Shown one piece after another: positions 30,301 to 41,353 of a DNA stretch of 64,000 bases. Source of the DNA: Plasmodiophora brassicae (Eukaryota; Endomyxa; Phytomyxea; Plasmodiophorida; Plasmodiophoridae); assembly GCA_039704465.1 (NCBI GenBank), contig JASFAU010000008.1, positions 372,001 through 436,000 of the forward strand, read 5' to 3'. The position numbers and the translations under genes are program-made. The notes beneath the pieces are model-generated. The model saw only the letters and a program-made list of their open reading frames with translations. It did no database searches and was not told the origin of the DNA. Within the stretch, counting starts at the first letter, position 1; each line of letters opens with the position of its first letter.

Positions 30301-33300
30301 GGCAGCTGCGCCCATCTTCGACGAGGATCGCTGACCGCCTCCCCTCGTGTGTTAGGTCCCCGGGTCGTCGCCGCAGACGACCATGAACGCGACGGACGCG
30401 TCGTTCACGTTGCCGTTGCAGCACGTCAGGAAGTTCCCCGACCTGTTCCGCACGCTGGAGGCGCTCGGCGACGTCGACTTTGGCATCTCAGTCACGACGC
30501 TGGAGGAGGTTTGTATTGGCGTCGTTGTCGCAACCTTCTGCCGCCGATGACGACATCGTGGCGAAGGTGTTCCTAACGGTGGCGGCCAGTCGGGACGCGG
30601 TACCCGCCGCCGTCGAGATCGCCATCAACGACGAACCGAATGCGGTGAACCCGGACGCGCCTCAGCATCGTCGGCGACGATCGAGGAACGTGTCGATGGA
30701 CCCCGAGAGAGGCGTGCAACCGGCGTCGGCGCGTCGTCCAACAGCAGCCGATAGCCAGAGGGCGCACCGTCGTGGAGGTCAGCGATCGGGTATCGCTCGG
30801 GCAGGGCCGTCCACCCCGCTGAACGAGCCGCCGCGCCAGGGTGCCTGCCTGTCGTCCTGGCGCAGATGGTCGTCAAACGCTGGTGGCTGGCGCGACGCGA
30901 CATCCGCCACCTGCTGTTCCTCGTCGTCCTCCCGCTGTCGTTCCTCGTGGTTCCCCTCGTCATCCCCGAAATCAGCGTAGGTTGCCCTGGAGTGCGATTC
31001 AGCGCGTCGCCTTCGAGGGCGCTGAACGCGGTGCGGTCAGATCACGCCCCTGCTTCGTAGCAGTGCTGGCGTGTACCCGCAACCACCGGCACCCGGCGAC
31101 CAGTGTGCCAGCAAGCTGGACAAGCAGAACCTGAATGCCGTCCAGGAGAAAGGGTGCACGACGTTCCAGGTCGGGTCAACGACCGATCACGCGATGCACG
31201 TTCGCCTAACGTCGCACGTGCAGTCGTGCACCACCGTTGACCAGAAGACGGGCAACGTGTTCCAGACGACGCCGCAGAAGGTGTCGCTGGTGTACATGTC
31301 ACGCCAGGACGGGTGCCTGTCGCACGGCGTCATGGGGTTCTGCCGGTACATCCCCTGGATCTGCCACACAGTACGATCCTGGCCGCGCCTCAGTCATCGG
31401 CCTGGGCCTGACTCCTGGTGCCAGGACGTCTGCTGCGACTGGACGAATTACAAGTCGCCCTGGTACCCGTGCCAGACATACGTCATGTTCAACGGCGTCT
31501 GGGGTTCGACCTGGCGTCCGCAACCGCAACACGTACCTCGTTTATGACAGCACGTCGTCTGACAGGGTACGGCGACACGAACGCCAACTGGAACGTGTAC
31601 TGCCCGAAGCGGTCCTACGCTGTCGTTGAGGGCCTCGTCAACGGGTTCATACGCTCGCTGGCCATCCTGATGGCGTTCATCTTCGCCCCCGCAGGTCGGG
31701 TTCCAATGGCACACGCCCGTGCCGCGCTGCGCCTGAGACGATTGGGCAGTGATCATCGCACACGCGGTCATGGAGACGGAACCGATGAGGAACACCAAGT
31801 TCCAGCAGCTGGTCAGCGGTGTCAAAGCGTCCGTCTACTGGGTCGGCGCCTGGATCTGGGACCAGTCGTCCGCATTGAGTACGCCTCACACGTCGCCTCG
31901 CACACCTCGTCCGCCGCGCTGACGCTCGACTCGCCAACCCAGTCTGTGTGGCGTTCGCCAGCATCCTGTTGACCAAGTACGCAGCGCCGATCAACGAGAC
32001 CGCCTACGGCCCGGCCATATGGCTGTGCCTGGCGTTCGCCGTCTGCTGCGTTCCGTTCGCGTACGCCCTATCGTTCCGGTTCCGCGTGTCGTCCAAGGCA
32101 TTGACCGTCATGCTCGTCATCAACATCGTCACTGGCGGCGGCCTGGGTCCGTCTCCCCCCACGTGTCGTGTTTGCGAACGCGCTGACCGATTGCCTCCCC
32201 CAGGCATCATCATGTACATCCTGCGGACGGTCGTCATCAACCTGCCAGGCGGGATCACGTCGACGACCCTGGCCTACTACCTGCGGTTCGCGTTGATGGT
32301 GTTCCCGTCGTTCGCGCTGATGGACGGCCTGCTCGTGCTCCAGATCCAGGTGGGGCGCGCGCGTATCTCTCGTCCACCGCCCCCATGCGCTGACAACGCC
32401 CAGTTGTACACCGTCTGCATCGCCGATGCATCGGATAGCTGTTCAGGTCGCCTGCCCTCACCATACGGCACCGTCTGGCAGAACATCGTCTACCTCGGTA
32501 TGGACCAGGTCTGTGCCGGCGTCGTCGTCCTCCCTGAACGCGCCCTTGCAGTTGTCGTCACCGTCCTCAGCTTCGTCATCTTGATACGCAGCGAGAAGCG
32601 TCGGCTGTTCGCCGACGAAGAGCAGACGCCCGGTTCCTGGCGCATGCGCCTGTACAGGTTCGTCTGTTCGGCGGACGCGCCCGCCGAGGACGCCGGCAAG
32701 AGCGTCGCCCCTGTTGAGGACCGGGACGTCGCCAAGGAGCGGGAGCGGATGGAGTACGCGCTGAGGCAGCCGACCGACCCGCTGGAGATCCTGGGCCTCT
32801 GCAAAATCTACGAGAGCAGGACGACGGGTGCGAGTCGGGTCGCCCTGCACCCGTTGTGGCTGGGCGTGCCCGCCGGGCAATGCTTCGGGTACCTGGGCGT
32901 GAACGGCGCCGGGAAATCGACGACGCTGAAGTGCCTGACCGGGTTCCTGCCGCCGACGTCCGGCACCGCTCGTATCGCCGGGCGCGACATCGTCGCCGAC
33001 ATCTACGGCGCCAGGAAACGTGCCGCGTACTGCCCACAGTTCGACGCCCTGTTCGACGTCCTCACCGTCGAACAGCACCTCACGTACGTACGACGACAAC
33101 GCATGGGCGCGTGAGACGTGCTGACCCGCGCGCGCGCGCCCCCAGGATGTACTGTCGGATTCGAGGCGTGCCGACGAAGGTGGTCGACACGATCATCAGG
33201 CAGATGCAGCTGGACCTGTTCCGGAACGTGCCCTCACAGTACCTGTCGGGTGGGAACAAACGAAAACTGTCGGCCGCCATGGCGCTGGTCGGCACGCCCC

Positions 33301-34328
33301 GCGTCGTCTTCCTCGGTAGGCGTCGTTCGTCGTCGTCGTCCCCGGTATCCGGGAGCGAACGGATCTGAGGCGCCGCCCGCAGACGAACCTTCGACGGGGA
33401 TGGACCCGCACACGAAACGGTTCCTGTGGCGCGTCATCTCAGGGGTCGTGCAGGCATCGCGAACGTGCGTTGTGCTGACAACGGTCCTGGGTGCCCGGAT
33501 GGAAACTGGATGGGACGCTCTGAACGACTGACGTGTGGCCCCTATAGCATTCGATGGAGGAGTGCGAGGCGTTGTGCTCGCGCGTCGCTATCCTGATCGA
33601 CGGGTCGTTGCGCTGCATTGGGCCGATTCAGCACCTGAAGTCAAGGTGACGTCGTCGAGCGCAGTCGGCCCACAGGGCGTTCAGCAATGCTGACGAGCGG
33701 ATGTCGTCAGGTTCGGCAGCGGGTACACGATCGAGGTGCGCACGAAGCCGGTGACGGTGGAGATGGTCAATGAGGCCAGAGCGAAGATCGGCGCGTTCGC
33801 CGTCGTGAACCGGGAGACGCTCGCACAGGTCTGCGAAGGCTTGGCCGATCCTGCGCTGACAAAACTGGCATCGTCAAGGTCGCAGCAGACGGTCCTTGGC
33901 CTGGACTTGGGCGACGTTCCTATTCAGGTGACCGGTCGTTGCTGAACGTCATCGGGGACGGGGCCGCTAACAGTGGCCGGGCCAGGTGTTCATCAAGTGG
34001 TGGCTCCAGGAGAAGCTCTGCATGTCGGTGATGAACCAGGTGCTGAAGGGCCTGAAGGACTGCACGTTGAAGAGCCGCCATGGGCATCACCTGGTGTTCC
34101 AGGTAGGGGATCGACAGGGCTCTGTTCGCATGGCGGTCGCGCTGAATGACGAGTTGCCGTCGGCAGGTGCCGATGCAATCGACGTTGCTGTCCGACATGT
34201 TCACGTTCATGGAGAGCATCACGTCGTGCTTCGAGCACTACTCGATCTCGCAGACGACCTTGGAGGAGATCTTCAACATGTTCGCCAACGAACAGGTACG
34301 CGGCGACCGCCGATCCAAGCGCAGCTAG
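27323..34328 (+). CDS. ABCA-type full ABC transporter, about 25 exons
   Basis: Order: possible Cys-rich ectodomain exons (27323-27670), a TM helix ([20 protein letters not shown]) and [11 protein letters not shown], typical of ABCA N-termini; TMD1 (27980-28900) ending in the ABCA signature YLDNVLPQK and [17 protein letters not shown]1 with Walker [13 protein letters not shown], signature LSGGQKRK, and Walker B VVFLDE joined by an intron to [13 protein letters not shown]2 (30850-32600) with a Cys-rich loop; NBD2 with [12 protein letters not shown], signature LSGGNKRK and, across an intron, [13 protein letters not shown]; end [22 protein letters not shown] proteins move lipids across membranes. 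Asn for Gln in the second signature is unusual. Introns are many and short; the exact 5' end is uncertain. Confidence 0.88.
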
Positions 34329-34441
34329 AGCCCTTGCTTCACGTTGTCCTCATCGTCGTAGTCGATCTCTAAACATCCACTACTGCATTCGGTCGACACG
34401 TGTGACATCCGGCCGTCTGTTAATAGATCATGTGTGACGCT

Positions 34442-36063
34442 TCAGGACCCGTCGGTTTCGCCCGGTGCAGGGCCATACGCATCGACCCAGCCGTGCGTCT
34501 CGAAGCGTTGCAGGCAGCGGTTCTCGTAGACCTTGTCACTCGCCTTACCCAGGCCCGCGAACGCCATGTACTCCTATAGAGACACATTATCATAAGCAGG
34601 CCAGCATCGGTACGCGGCTGCCGATGTCACCTGTAGCGGGCGAACGTTGCCCATGCCGAGGCCGTCCTCAATCCCTCTCAAGTCGACGTCCATATCGTCA
34701 GCCAGCGCAAGGCCCAGAATGTACCGGGCGCGAGCCTCGGCTCCGCTGGCGTCGACCCCCATTCTATCGGATCAGCTCGACTGAGACCGTCGCCCATCCG
34801 ACCAACAAGCGTCGACTCCGACCCGTTCTGCGCGTGGTCGTCGTAGATGTTCTTGTCGCGACCGCCGTACACGTGGCTCAGCACGTTCTGGGCAGGCGCG
34901 TACATATCGTACCCGGACGTGTACAATCGTGCTGCGATGAGCACCTGCACTGCACAGTCAGACGCTCGGTTCGCAACCGCTCCAACGCGCGCCGACACAC
35001 TCACACACCTCCTCACCATGGAACAGGTACGGGAGGAACGGGTCGAACGGCACGTCCCGCAGGAACGAACTGTGCAGGAAGAACAGCCCACCGCCGATGA
35101 ACGCGGACGAGCAGGTCCCCCTCGGGCGGGTTCGCAGGTGCGGCGACCAGTTCGGCTCCTGGCAGTAATCCTGCACAGACGACGTCAGGTGCGGCACCAA
35201 GACATGGACCCCTGGTGCGATCTACCTGAGCCAGGACGAACAGGCCAGGTGGGGACTGCTCGTGGTCCTCTGCTTTACAGATCCAGGTGACGGGCGCGTC
35301 CTTGTGGAGTTCCCCAGCGTCTCCAGGTGGATACTACACCGCACCGTTATCGATGGTGTACGCGCACGCACAGCAACCCGGTTGGTTTACGTGGCTGATG
35401 ACCGCCTTGGACGGGTTCGGCAGCTGGCGAATGTTGTCGATGAGGATGCGGTCCCACCCGTCGCGGAACGTGCTGTGCGCGTCGATCATCAGGAAGAAGC
35501 GCTCGCCGTCCCACAGCTTCGACGCGATGTGCCGGGCGTGCGTCGGCCCGCGCGCGTTCACGTGCCGCATGCGCACGAGGCGCACCCGCTTCCGGATGTC
35601 GTCCGGCAGACGTGCATGACATTGGATGTCGTCCGTGTGCGGGTCGTCGAGGTTCGTCTGGTCGACCAGACCAACGAACACGCGATCGGGCCGAGACGCC
35701 GCCGTCATCATCGTCTGGATCGTGCCTGGGCACGCGTCGTCCCGATAGGTTGCGATCGACACGAAGATCGTGTCGTCGTCATCAATGTCGACCGAGTTGA
35801 GCCGGGTGCGGTACTCGGCAACGGTCTCGTTCAGGAACGGGGCGTTCTGCTCATCGTAGATGAACCGGTCCGACGTGAGGACCTGGGGTTGTCGTGGCGA
35901 CGTCCCCGAATTCGTCACCGCGAGCATGACGAGAACCACGGTCGACCAGGCAATGGTCAGCGCCGCTCCCGCACCACGACAACGTCGCCTGCGACGACGT
36001 TCGCTGTCGGCACGAGACGCCCAGGCCGGCGTCGGCAACGAGGAGCGACGCCGATGCAGCATC
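34442..36063 (-). CDS. GlcNAc-transferase-like Golgi glycosyltransferase (Pfam GlcNAc, PF11397-like)
   Basis: A type II membrane topology is visible: basic N-terminus (MLHRRRSSLPTPAWASRADS, then poly-Arg), then the anchor AALTIAWSTVVLVMLAV. The catalytic domain shows DDTIFVSIATYRDDACPGTI, PDRVFVGLVDQTN, MRHVNARGPTHARHIASKLW and the DxD-like FLMIDAHSTFRDGWD. An intron (GTAAACC to GTGTAG) joins ISH to YPPGDAGEL. Later exons carry CSSAFIGGGLFFLHSSFLRD, LPYLFHGEEV and LYTSGYDMYAPAQNVLSHVY. The last exon ends at TGA 34442-34444. The family includes the cytosolic Skp1 hydroxyproline GlcNAc-transferase of Dictyostelium, but the membrane anchor here argues for a Golgi enzyme. Alternative start: ATG at about 36143. 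Confidence 0.82.
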
Positions 36064-37355
36064 TTGGAGGATATCCGAGCGATCGGATCGCGCGTACCAA
36101 CCGTTGCACCACCAGGCGTTTGTTCTGGAAGACGGAACGCCATCGACAGGGGGCAACAGTCACACCGTCTCTGCAACAGCACTGGGACGACGACGGCGTC
36201 CCGGGACAGGGGCGATAGGCACGTCCATCCTGGCTGATGCACGTGCCAGGATCCATGCTGGGCGTCGACGACTTGGGTGGGCCTGGGGTCATCCGTTCCT
36301 GGAGCAGTTTGGAGATTTAGAGAGAACCCTCGTGCTGACGTTGCGGCTTCCAGAATGACGTTTGTAATCGTTGCGCGATTTGGGAGGTTTGCAGAGGAAT
36401 GGGAAAGTGTGCACCAGACACGAGAACCAAGACGGACGTCACCGACCTGGCTGGCTCGTTCGGGGTTCGACCATCACATTCAGGATGCCGATGCGACAAT
36501 CACCTGTGTTGATTTCGAGTCGGTAGAGGAGTTGTTTCCGAAGTTTGGAGAAGGGCTGGGGGTTTCGTTCGGAAAAGAATGTCGTTTGGGAGACCCTGCA
36601 AGCCGCGCAAGACCTGGGTCGAACCCCAAGCGGCAAGCTCGACAGCCGAAATCGTCTACCTACATAGTTCCATCGGATGAAAAGCGACATCTTCTGTAAA
36701 GAACAAGCTATAATGATGGATCGATACCCGATCGAGCAAAGGAGATTAACAGTAAGGTCCATGGAAATTGACCGTCAGAGCGTTGTCTGCAGAGGTACGG
36801 GCGTCAGAAACCCAAAGAGCCTTGGTCAAGAGGCATTGATCCGGCAGTACGTATCCGATAACGGCACGTAACAAGGAAGGTCATCTCGGATACCAGACCT
36901 ACCGTCGGTTCAACTGACCAAAGGTAGCCGGCAGTGATATTGTGGTGCAGCGCTCACAAGATGCCCAGTTTGCGGCCGCCAACCCGCACACAACACGTCG
37001 ACAACTTCATGGACTTGCTTGAAATAGAAGACGGCATGGTTGAGGACGGGTTTCGAACGACATACACTGTCCCAAATGAAGCTCACCGGCACTTCTCGGT
37101 TCACTAAGTGGGAATACAATTGGACGAAAATATCCCCTCACCTTCAACCGTGTTTGGATCCGTCACGGGCCATGCGGTGCGTCTCAGTGTACGCGCGGCA
37201 GAGACTGGCACGTTATGACAGGACAAGTTTACCCAACCACACGGGTTGACCCATTGAGGTCGACCAGATGGTTTCATGGAATACGCCGCGATGGAGCCCT
37301 TGTCTGAAACACGGGTTAGGTACGGGCGCCACCTGCGCGAATCGATGTTTCAGCC
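36064..37355. other. Border region between core genes and U3
   Basis: About 1.3 kb without a recognised gene. Plus-strand ORFs at about 36358-36699 (MTFVIVARFGRFAEEW) and 36961-37107 (MPSLRPPTRTQHVDNFMDLL, then EIEDGMVEDGFRTTYTVP) are protein-like but short and match nothing I know. They may be decayed gene pieces. Composition is more AT-rich than the flanking genes. Confidence 0.35.
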
Positions 37356-37363
37356 TATAAATA
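37356..37363 (+). promoter_or_regulatory. TATA box of U3
   Basis: TATAAATA, 110 b upstream of the U3 start codon, in the context cagcctataaataggtacc. Same element and spacing as U0, U1 and U4. Confidence 0.7.
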
Positions 37364-37472
37364 GGTACCTTCGGGTGCTGGGACTTGCGGAGTTTACGGG
37401 CGACGTCTCTAGCCGCGGCGGCCGACCACAGTGACTCGTCGGCTGCCCACCTTCGAAACCTCGTTGCCGGCA

Positions 37473-39380
37473 ATGCCTGCCCTACATGTATTGCTGTTCG
37501 CATGTGCGACGAGTTATGCGCTGGCCGTTGATCTTCGAGTCATGCCGACGGATCGAGAGATGCCGCCAAGGATGACGCCGGAAGAGGCCGACCGTGCCAT
37601 CGCCGCGCTATCCGCTCTTGGGTTGTCGTCGAGGTTGGCGTGTCCATTGGCGGAGCAGCTGTCGAACAAGATGGTGACACTGGCGGATGGGTATACGTAT
37701 GATCTGAATCACGTTCTCGCGTCCTGCCGCAATGCGGACACTCTGAAGTCGCCCCATTACCAACACCTGACGATCCCCACAAGCCTCGCGGTTGCATTCG
37801 TGAACCTGGATTTGATGGACATCGTCAAGAATGCTGAGATGATCGAACAGAGCGTTTCAAGTGATGAGATCCCAGTGACGGTTCGTCGATGGATCGGATC
37901 TCCACTGCCGCAGCCCATATGGATCTGTGCGGATGGACGGTCACGTTTGATGACATCCTTCAAGCGTCCGTTCACGATTGAACAATTGGGGACGTTTCTG
38001 GCTCTCGACAATGGGGAGTTCTGCTTCCGGAACATCCGTCTCGAACAAGTCGTCGACGAGATCTGTCGACGTGTGGATTGTGGGAGGGGTTGGGCTCAGC
38101 GTATACGCGGAACCTCGGTGAGGATGGATACCGCCCATGTGGAGCCTGACACAGATCAGTCGCTTTCTATTTCAAAACTGCTTTCGCCAAGTACGGCAGC
38201 GTCTAGCAGCCGTCCTTCTGTCGCGAGTCCGCACCGGCAGTCTATTGACACATCCAGCACCGGGACGTCTACCGCGGTTCATTCCCCGTTAAATATCGCG
38301 GCTCATTCCCCTACAAGTACCGCGAGATCGAGCAACGGAAGGTCTCCGGTCTCGAATCATCAACAGTCGAATGCTCTGGTGTCTCCTTTCAGGATTGATG
38401 ACATTGTCTCCGCTGCTTGGGCCAACATCGCCGATGCCATCCCGTGGCCAAGTGAATCTGAAATGCAGCCTGCCCCATCGTTGCCTTCTGAAATATCGTC
38501 CGCTTGGGCCGCAACGATAGCATATACTCGTGCTCTTCATAAGCAATCGTTTTGGGATCGGGACCAGCTCTGTTCGTCGTCAAATTCCAACTTTTATGCT
38601 GCCCTGTTCTGGGCGGATCATTACTGCAAAAGTACCCCCTTCAAACCGGCCGACATGGAGCTGCCGCCCAAACCTACGAATTCGGGCGACATGAGAGGCT
38701 GGCAGGCCGGCTGTCTTCGTTTCTTCCAAGCAGCGGAAGACATCGTCGTCAACTCGATTATAGAGAAGCAACGCAAGCCTAATGCCGTCGCCCCGGGCCA
38801 TTATAGTCGACCTGTGTGCCGTCATGCTCGAGCTCTACAAAGGATGGTGACACGGATGGGTCTGGTCCCGTCTAAGAAGCGTAAGAGCACTACGTGGTCG
38901 GACGACACCGCTGATACCATCCCATGGCCCGGTGCGTCGAAAATCAAGCCTCCCCCTTCACTGCCCTACTCAATTTCGTCCGCTTGGGCTGCAACGATCG
39001 CGTATACCCGCTCCCTAGACGACCGCAAAGAATGGCACTGGGAAGGTCTCACAGAGACCGACGCGAACGCCATCTACGACGCGCTGTTCTGGGTCCGGCA
39101 GTACACTACTGAGTGGGAACCGCCCGGAATGTCGTTGCCGCCGAAGCCTGCCAGCAGCGACGGTTTCGGAGAGTGGCAGGCCAGCTGTTATCGCTTCTTC
39201 AAGGCCGCTGAAGATCGCGTTGTCGAGTCCATTTCGGAAAAACAAAAGGACGTCGCTGACGACGCCAAAGGCTCTGCGAGAATCATCCGTTTCTCAGATC
39301 CTTTGCGACGTCGCCTCAGGAACAGCGGTCTGCCCATTAACGCTGAACGCAAGCGGCGCAAGCTCATGAAGAGATCGTGA
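37473..39380 (+). CDS. TRSP secreted protein, copy U3 (635 aa)
   Basis: Intact, intronless family member (see 2220-4133). The ATG at 37473 opens the signal peptide MPALHVLLFACATSYALAV; upstream in-frame codons lack ATG. The N-terminal domain has the block PIWICADGRSRLMTSFKRPF and ends DEICRRVDC. The Ser/Thr-rich linker is longer than in U1, with a short internal duplication around HSPLNIAAHSPTSTARSS. Repeat A (IPWPSESEMQPAPSLPS) and repeat B (IPWPGASKIKPPPSLPY) follow, with KKRK between them and a basic tail ERKRRKLMKRS. Intermediate divergence from the other copies. Confidence 0.85.
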   Translation: MPALHVLLFACATSYALAVDLRVMPTDREMPPRMTPEEADRAIAALSALGLSSRLACPLAEQLSNKMVTLADGYTYDLNHVLASCRNADTLKSPHYQHLTIPTSLAVAFVNLDLMDIVKNAEMIEQSVSSDEIPVTVRRWIGSPLPQPIWICADGRSRLMTSFKRPFTIEQLGTFLALDNGEFCFRNIRLEQVVDEICRRVDCGRGWAQRIRGTSVRMDTAHVEPDTDQSLSISKLLSPSTAASSSRPSVASPHRQSIDTSSTGTSTAVHSPLNIAAHSPTSTARSSNGRSPVSNHQQSNALVSPFRIDDIVSAAWANIADAIPWPSESEMQPAPSLPSEISSAWAATIAYTRALHKQSFWDRDQLCSSSNSNFYAALFWADHYCKSTPFKPADMELPPKPTNSGDMRGWQAGCLRFFQAAEDIVVNSIIEKQRKPNAVAPGHYSRPVCRHARALQRMVTRMGLVPSKKRKSTTWSDDTADTIPWPGASKIKPPPSLPYSISSAWAATIAYTRSLDDRKEWHWEGLTETDANAIYDALFWVRQYTTEWEPPGMSLPPKPASSDGFGEWQASCYRFFKAAEDRVVESISEKQKDVADDAKGSARIIRFSDPLRRRLRNSGLPINAERKRRKLMKRS

Positions 39381-39805
39381 ACCCTGGGTACAACCCTGTC
39401 AAGGTGCGGGCGCAATGGATTGAGTCTGCAGAATGTTGCTTTCTGAATTCCTGGTCCGTAGATAAACACATGTTGACCATGACGTCGTGTGGATCAATTC
39501 TTGGTGTCGAGCGTCACCGGCCGCGCGGCCTGGTTCATTAACCATGAGCGCAAGCGCCTTACACGATCGGGTTTGTTTGTGCGCGCAGGCAAGAGGTCCT
39601 GAACCGTCAATGTAGACCTGTCAATAGCAGGCGCAAGTGGCACGAATCTACAGGATGTTGTTTTCTGATTTCCCGGTCCTATGATAAACTCACCGGACCC
39701 TATGTTGACAGCGTCATATGTCGATTGATTCGTAACGTACCGTTATGATCGGTATCGCCACTAGTGTCGAAGCGCCACCCCGGTTCGCGTTCACCACAGG
39801 CTCGT
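39381..39805 (+). repeat. Doubled TRSP 3' end (U3)
   Basis: The native 3' end of U3 carries a variant 15-b motif at 39453-39467. It is followed by a second, orphan TRSP 3' end (about 39538-39689), recognisable from gaggtcctgaaccgtcaatg, ggcacgaatctacaggatgt and a perfect motif at 39675-39689. Then comes the flank element ctcgttcaggaacggggcg (39799-39820), also present near 48480 and 51975. Confidence 0.65.
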
Positions 39806-40726
39806 TCAGGAACGGGGCGTTGTCTGACGTTTTTCGCAGGCTAACGTCTGAATTTGCGGTTGGCAACAGGGACGCCCTTGTATATGTACCGGAACCATGA
39901 CAGCGTTTGAAAACCGCTGACGAAGCGACCGGAAGCTAAATGGGGGTTTCAATACTGCCGGCAACGACGTTCGACGTCGGTAATGGGACGCCCAGGCCAA
40001 TCTGGCAAAGGGCGACGACGACACAGCATGAATGGAGGAGTTATCCGACACGAACGGGGGTCGCGCACGGGATGTTGAGATCCCAGCGCGAACCGACGCG
40101 ATCGCCATACACAGAGGACAGGGCGTTGAAGACGACGACCGGAAAGCGGTACCCTGTTCCATGAACAAGTTCCCTGGATTGAATTGCCCGAGGAATCCCC
40201 TCTGAGCAAGGCGACCTCCAGCAAGACGTTCGTAACTGCTGATGATTTCGAGAGCGACCAGGGAAGCCATCGTCCGCAGGTCGTCAACGAGGACGACACG
40301 ACCCGTCGAAGGACCGGCGACGGCGCCTGGTCCCATCGCCCATCGGGGTAGCTGTGACCACGAACCTGTCGCAATGCAGTAACAGGCGCCACGATCGTCG
40401 GTTATCGCGCTGGACGCGTACACGTCAGTACCGGAGGCGAATGCCCCGACGTGTGAGCGGATACCACGCCTGGCGGCGGGCACTCCACGAGCGTCGCCGT
40501 CCGCCATGACCACGTCCGCCCCGACGTCAACGGCGAGCGGGGAGTCGACGGCGCACGCCACCAGGCTCGACATCTGTCCCGCCAGCATCATCTTCATCAT
40601 CGTCGTCGTCGCCCCGACAACTTTCGTTTCGGCGTCGACGCCGTTACCGCAAACGGCCGCCCGCCCCGATACGCACCCGACGAACGTACGATCGACATGC
40701 CCCAGATCGACAGAGATCACTCGCAC
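39806..40726 (-). CDS. Antisense ORF of the repeat unit (306 codons, no ATG)
   Basis: Long open frame opposite to TRSP in U3. The upstream part reads VRVISVDLGHVDRTFVGCVS, later VVGATTTMMKMMLAGQM, VLVDDLRTMASLVALEI and SYERLAGGRLAQRGFLGQF, then NPGNLFME. The last two motifs recur, with frameshifts, in U2 (near 9220-9290) and U4 (near 45650-45740), and the N-terminal half recurs in U4 (46920-47270) and U1 (1500-1600). Conservation across copies suggests a decayed gene. The opening hydrophobic strand with Asp-Leu-Gly looks like a first strand of an RNase-H-like fold, but that is only a guess. No ATG at the start, so it may be an exon or a pseudogene. Confidence 0.35.
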   Translation of the reverse strand: MRVISVDLGHVDRTFVGCVSGRAAVCGNGVDAETKVVGATTTMMKMMLAGQMSSLVACAVDSPLAVDVGADVVMADGDARGVPAARRGIRSHVGAFASGTDVYASSAITDDRGACYCIATGSWSQLPRWAMGPGAVAGPSTGRVVLVDDLRTMASLVALEIISSYERLAGGRLAQRGFLGQFNPGNLFMEQGTAFRSSSSTPCPLCMAIASVRAGISTSRARPPFVSDNSSIHAVSSSPFARLAWASHYRRRTSLPAVLKPPFSFRSLRQRFSNAVMVPVHIQGRPCCQPQIQTLACEKRQTTPRS

Positions 40727-40918
40727 AATGACGCTCGCCGACGGCTGTATGATAGGTATTCAACTGCATTACCGGGTTATGTAAGTGGTTGATCACGGCC
40801 GCCCGTCGCTTGCCCTGGACGAGCGCCTTCCCCGACAGACGTCCTCGACGACGGATCGGCGTCCTGCCACCGGGACGGGTCAGCGGCGGTCAGGCGGGAC
40901 GATGTGACGCGGGGGATC

Positions 40919-41353
40919 CTACCTCGGCCGGGGTGTGTCCTCGCTGCCTGTGTCGTCGACGATGGCGCCGGAGATCGCCGCCAGAACGAGGGCCAGGATC
41001 AGGACCGCCAGCGGGCATGGTGACGAACGCGACGCCTTGGTCACCGATTTGGCCGATGCCCAGGTTGGCGTAGGCGATGGGCTGACAACCGTGGCAATCG
41101 GCCAGCTGAGCGACGTTGCGCTGGTCGAGGCGCGGGTTGTTTCCGGTTCGGCGCGTGACGTGCTGACCGACTGGGCGAACGCCGTCGAGACACCTGGGAC
41201 GAGCAAGGAGCTGGTCGTCGCCGCGCCGGTTGAGTGCTGGAGCAGGACGATGGCGGGTGGCCAGCAACTGGCCGGCCGGCTTGCCGGGTTGCCGCCAATG
41301 AGCACCGCGACGGCGACGACGATGACGGTGCTGAGTGACGACGGCGACGACAT
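40919..41353 (-). CDS. Small secreted or membrane-anchored Ser/Thr-rich protein (144 aa)
   Basis: Start ATG at 41353. N-terminal hydrophobic segment SLSTVIVVAVAVLIGG is a likely signal peptide. The middle is Ser/Thr/Ala/Pro-rich. The C-terminus has a second hydrophobic stretch LAVLILALVLAAISGA followed by the conserved acidic-basic tail DDTGSEDTPRPR. The layout suits a single-pass or GPI-type surface protein, though a charged tail after the helix favours a transmembrane anchor. Broken copies lie at 47446-47897 and 1149-1316, always antisense to TRSP. Function unknown. Confidence 0.6.
   Translation of the reverse strand: MSSPSSLSTVIVVAVAVLIGGNPASRPASCWPPAIVLLQHSTGAATTSSLLVPGVSTAFAQSVSTSRAEPETTRASTSATSLSWPIATVVSPSPTPTWASAKSVTKASRSSPCPLAVLILALVLAAISGAIVDDTGSEDTPRPR

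Noticed and set aside
35262..36218. 318-aa plus-strand ORF
   Set aside because: Arg/Val-rich antisense shadow of the glycosyltransferase exon.
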